Source: Conidiobolus incongruus B7586 (Eukaryota > Entomophthoromycota > Entomophthoromycetes > Entomophthorales > Conidiobolaceae). Taken from it: a stretch of 26,363 nt of DNA. This document shows positions 22,935-26,363 of the stretch, piece after piece. The stretch spans positions 1 through 26,363 of the forward strand of contig JNEM01009731.1 of the NCBI GenBank assembly GCA_000697335.1, given 5' to 3'. The position numbers and the translations under genes were made by a program. Under the pieces are notes generated by a model. That model made no database searches. It saw only the letters and a list, made by a program, of their open reading frames with translations, and was not told where the DNA came from. The first letter of the stretch is position 1. Each line of letters opens with the position of its first letter.

Positions 22935-25900
22935 TTAATTGTTAATGTGGACTTGTTTAATGAGACCTTGTCCCAATCTGACTATTTCACCAAGGACAGC
23001 ATCTCTATTACCATTCACTTGAGCAGAGGTAGCCTCCTAAAATTGAAGTAATTAATAATTGATCTTTGTAATAAATGTATAATAAATCTTACATGAACAG
23101 AAAAGTTGAAGCCCAAGTTAACCTTTAAACTGACGGGATGGCTGAAGTAGTGAGGATTAAATAAACCTGCAATTTGGTTTCCACCGAAGGGATCATTGAA
23201 GAACAAAATTTGATCCTTGTAGGTTTCCTAAATAATTTCATATAAATTACTCATTGTATAAGAGATGACTATTAATTTAGACTACCTTCAATAAAGCTAA
23301 ATACATTTCTACAGGATCGAATTCTGCAGAGTGAGGATCAATAGGTTCAATTTGATCAGATTTGATTACTGAGGATTCTACATATTCGGGATCGAGGGTA
23401 TAGTTTTGGAAATAGCGGGTCAAGTGTTCCACATTTAAGTCCAAAATGAAATCATAGCCTTCCGTTGAAGTAGTGAAAATGGTCTAAAATATAAATTTGT
23501 CAATACATATCAAAATGGAATAATAAATACTTACATCGACAAGCTGATCGCAGCTTTTACCTTCAATTTGATCAGTGATAGATTTCAAACATTGCAAACC
23601 CGCTTGGGCCAACTTCTTCAATCTAGACATAATGGGCTTTGGAATGGAAGCATCGAGATAATTTGTACCATCTTCGTCAATCTTAGTCACAATACAAATA
23701 CCAGGATGTTGCTGAGTGCCTTGAATGAATTTACTATTAAATTTATCTTCGGCATCTTGTCTGAATTTGATAGACATGTCTTGGTCAAAATCAATAATTA
23801 ATGGATTATTTTTGAAGTCAAATTGCGAAATCAAATGTAAGAAACGATAAAAAGCAGTGGTTACGCTATGAGGTGCGGGAAGGGAACCATGATGAACATA
23901 GATGTAACTACATAAGAGTTCAACAATAGATTCATTGATAAATCCACTAAGATAATGACGTGCAATCCAACGTTTGGCAATACGAATAAGTGTAGACATA
24001 CTAGTGTACTTAAGGCATAAGGTATGGATCCTGACTGCTAAGAATGGCTGGTATACGAATCTAGAGTTGTATAATTTTAACGCCTTATCGAACTGCTCTA
24101 ATTCGAGACGAGATAATTTATTATCCTTGGCTCCAGCTCGGAGAAGATCAAGCTCTTTAGGATGGTAAATGAAGCAACGGAAGAGATAACCTGCAGATGT
24201 CCAGACAGCAAGATAACTAGATACTGAAATTTCTGGAAGGTTACGGTTAATATGCTGATGTACTACTTTGCAGTTATAGCGATCTCCTTTGCTGTTCAAT
24301 TCAGATGCAATTTTAATGTAAAAAGCAGATTTCAAGCGTTGGATAGCAACAAGGTCATCAGGCCAATCAGAAGATAATTCAAGCTCAAAATTAATATCGT
24401 GACCTTGGACAAATCTGCATGTTGTAGGCATCTGGGCAAGTTCTGAGAGATTAGCAGGAGTGGGATAAAATACAGAAGTGTTTTTATATGCAGAAGATAA
24501 GCCAATACTTGAGACAATATCCAACGGAACTGAAGTAAGTTTTTTCATTACTTTAACCAAGCCATCCATTTGATCAATGAAAGGTTGGAATCCTTTGGTT
24601 GATAACTTGTATTCCCTCTTGCCACGGTATGACTTGTCATTGAGATCAATAAGTTTGGTCAGTTGATTTCCCCAGTAAACTAAAGAACGGGGAGTAGCTT
24701 GATAGTGGCGCTTGAGTAGATATTTGACCATAGTAGGAACAATATCGCGTCTATCTTTTAAGTGATCAGCTTTCCAAACAACACTTTCAACAATGGCACC
24801 ATCTTGGAAGCGTCTTAGTTCTGCTTTATCTCCCCAAAGCTTTCTGAATTCTTCAGCAATTTGGACATCTTGAGGTGATGGACCACGATCAACTAATCTT
24901 CCAGAGTGTTGAGGATTCAAAATTAATCCAATAAAATGATCGTTTATTTGATCATTCGGAGGTGATTGATTAATGCTCCATGGTGAAGGGTCTGAGAAAT
25001 AAGAGACAATATGATCCACTCGATCGGTCAAACCTCTCTTAAGTAACTCTGGTACAAGCTTAGTTTGAAGCAAAAATGAATTATTTTCAAACTCAATGGA
25101 TTGAGAAGGAGTGATTTGTTCGGAGGGAAGAGTCAAAACCTTCAATCTATAAAAAATTAATAAATTATATTGAATGTCTAAAACCAATATTTACTTGATA
25201 ATATGATCGAATCTAGATAAAGGATTCTTAGCAAGATCAGTCAAAAAGATGTCCGAAAAGTGGTCGATTTTTTTATCAGATAAAAGAAGAGAAGTATGCT
25301 TAAATTCGCTTTGGATTAATTTCCAATCATTCAATGATAAATGGGGAACAAGATTGATAGTTCCAGTGGGATCCAAAATTACTACTGGAAATACCGAAGT
25401 GAAATTTTCCAACGAAAACTAGGAAAATGTTAGAAAATAAAATCAATTGGAAAGTATAGGAATAATTACATTAATTTGGTCTTGAGATCTTCCAATAACG
25501 ATAGGCTCTTTAGTAATATCTAGCTGAGCTAAATAATATTTAGTTTTAAGATGTTTAAATATAGCTGTTATTACTTACCTAAATAGTCAATAGTACCTCT
25601 AAACAATTGAAAACTGCTAAACCCTCTGCTGAGTTTACCTCCGGCAGAAGAAGGTTTGAGAAGATGAGCGAGAATCATGGCAAATACAAATCCGTTGAAT
25701 CCTTTACCGATCAACCCACCCTTACCAATAGATCGCTGCTGGAGCCAAATTTTACCCAATTGAACTGCAGTGGCGAATTCAGGAGAAGTATTAGTAAATT
25801 GATGTAAAAATGTGGTGTGAGGCACCAAAAGAGTATCACGAGCGAGATGAGTATTATAATAAGGGGTAGCGGGTCCAGTTTCTCGTTCTGATTGAGAGTG

Positions 25901-26363
25901 AAGTCGAATATTATGCTTCAAAGGAGAGAAGCGAGCTAATTTAAATGTGTCGTGGCTGATGGTTGGAAATAATCTGATGTAGAATCTGACAGATGATTTG
26001 ACATGAAATTGAACAAGCAATATTGGAGATAGATCAGATTGATGTAAAAACTCGTATTGTAAATCGAATTTCAAGTCAGTTTTAGCTTTAGATATTTGCT
26101 TGGCTAAACTAGCTAGATAGTAAGCCTTTTTGTAGAAATAACGATAATTTACAAAATCTTTGGGCTGAAATAGCTCAGTTGGAAGGTGAATAGCAAGATC
26201 AACAAATAAAGAGGGCTTAGAATCCTGACTAATTTGATAAGGAGTCAACCCAAGAGGAAAACCTCCAATAACAGTGATATTGGTAGGTTTAAGGAAATTC
26301 AACTGATAGTTAGCATCAAGAGGAGGTGGTGGATTAGGATAAGGAATAGTGATTTTATATTTG
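22935..26363 (-). CDS. UTP22: Utp22 (human NOL6/NRAP), SSU processome component, N-terminus beyond window
   Basis: Exons in coding order: 25579-26363 (open to the right edge), 25470-25528, 25195-25418, 23535-25146, 23286-23483, 23093-23227, 22935-23036. About 1038 residues are visible; yeast Utp22 has 1237, so roughly the first 100-200 are missing. Hallmarks are WLQQRSIGKG followed by GKGFNGFVFAMILAHLL, SRFDHIIKLKVLTLPSEQ across an intron, and GPSPQDVQIAEEF-KLWGDKAELRRFQDGAIVESVVW, which is the most conserved stretch of Nrap proteins. The C-terminus is NRDAVLGEIVRLGQGL. The protein is built of repeated inactive nucleotidyltransferase-like and helical Nrap domains and, in yeast, joins Rrp7 and CK2 in the UTP-C complex on 35S pre-rRNA. 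All six introns close in phase. Confidence 0.95.

Overview
The window comes from a very AT-rich, intron-dense fungal nuclear genome. Fungal traits are an Apa1/Apa2-type Ap4A phosphorylase, Rgp1, Kri1 and Utp22 orthologues, a tRNA-Ile(UAU) with a 22-nt intron, and 40 tiny introns (48-98 nt, mostly 50-60) with GTAAT/GTAAG-like donors, TTTAG-like acceptors and CTAAY-like branch sites. A mitochondrial ribosomal protein argues against an anaerobic rumen fungus. Intron density and base composition would suit an early-diverging lineage better than a budding yeast, but I cannot place it further.

Region 1-3432 is mobile-element debris. It has the 3' end of a probable Ty1/Copia-like retrotransposon (PPT at 75-83, LTR at 84-481), an almost pure A/T block (482-2136), and a second LTR of the same family in opposite orientation (2137-2529) whose differences from the first are overwhelmingly G:C to A:T transitions. 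This is a RIP-like (repeat-induced point mutation) signature.

Region 3433-6926 is compact: MRPL34 (-) and APA2 (+) diverge from a 326-bp intergenic region, and a UBXN4/Ubx7-type UBX protein in 12 exons (-) converges on APA2 with only 70 bp between stop codons. A 4.4-kb gap (6927-11309) follows, with one unusually long unrecognised open frame. Next are UBA2, the SUMO E1 catalytic subunit (+, 7 exons), convergent with HCR1/eIF3j (-, 6 exons), then RGP1 (-, 6 exons), a second gene-poor gap (18002-20374), the tRNA, KRI1 (-, 6 exons) and UTP22 (-, 7 exons seen, N-terminus beyond the right edge).

The genes do not form one pathway. Kri1 and Utp22 sit next to each other on the same strand and both act in 40S ribosome biogenesis; eIF3j works on the 40S subunit in the cytoplasm and bL34m in the mitochondrial ribosome. 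The others serve nucleotide salvage (APA2), ER/Cdc48 (UBX), sumoylation (UBA2) and Golgi Rab activation (RGP1). I reconstructed exons by hand; in every gene the phases close without a break. I found no clear novel multi-gene system. The best second-look items are the asymmetrically mutated inverted LTR pair, the tRNA with an atypical discriminator base, and the unexplained open frame in the long gap.
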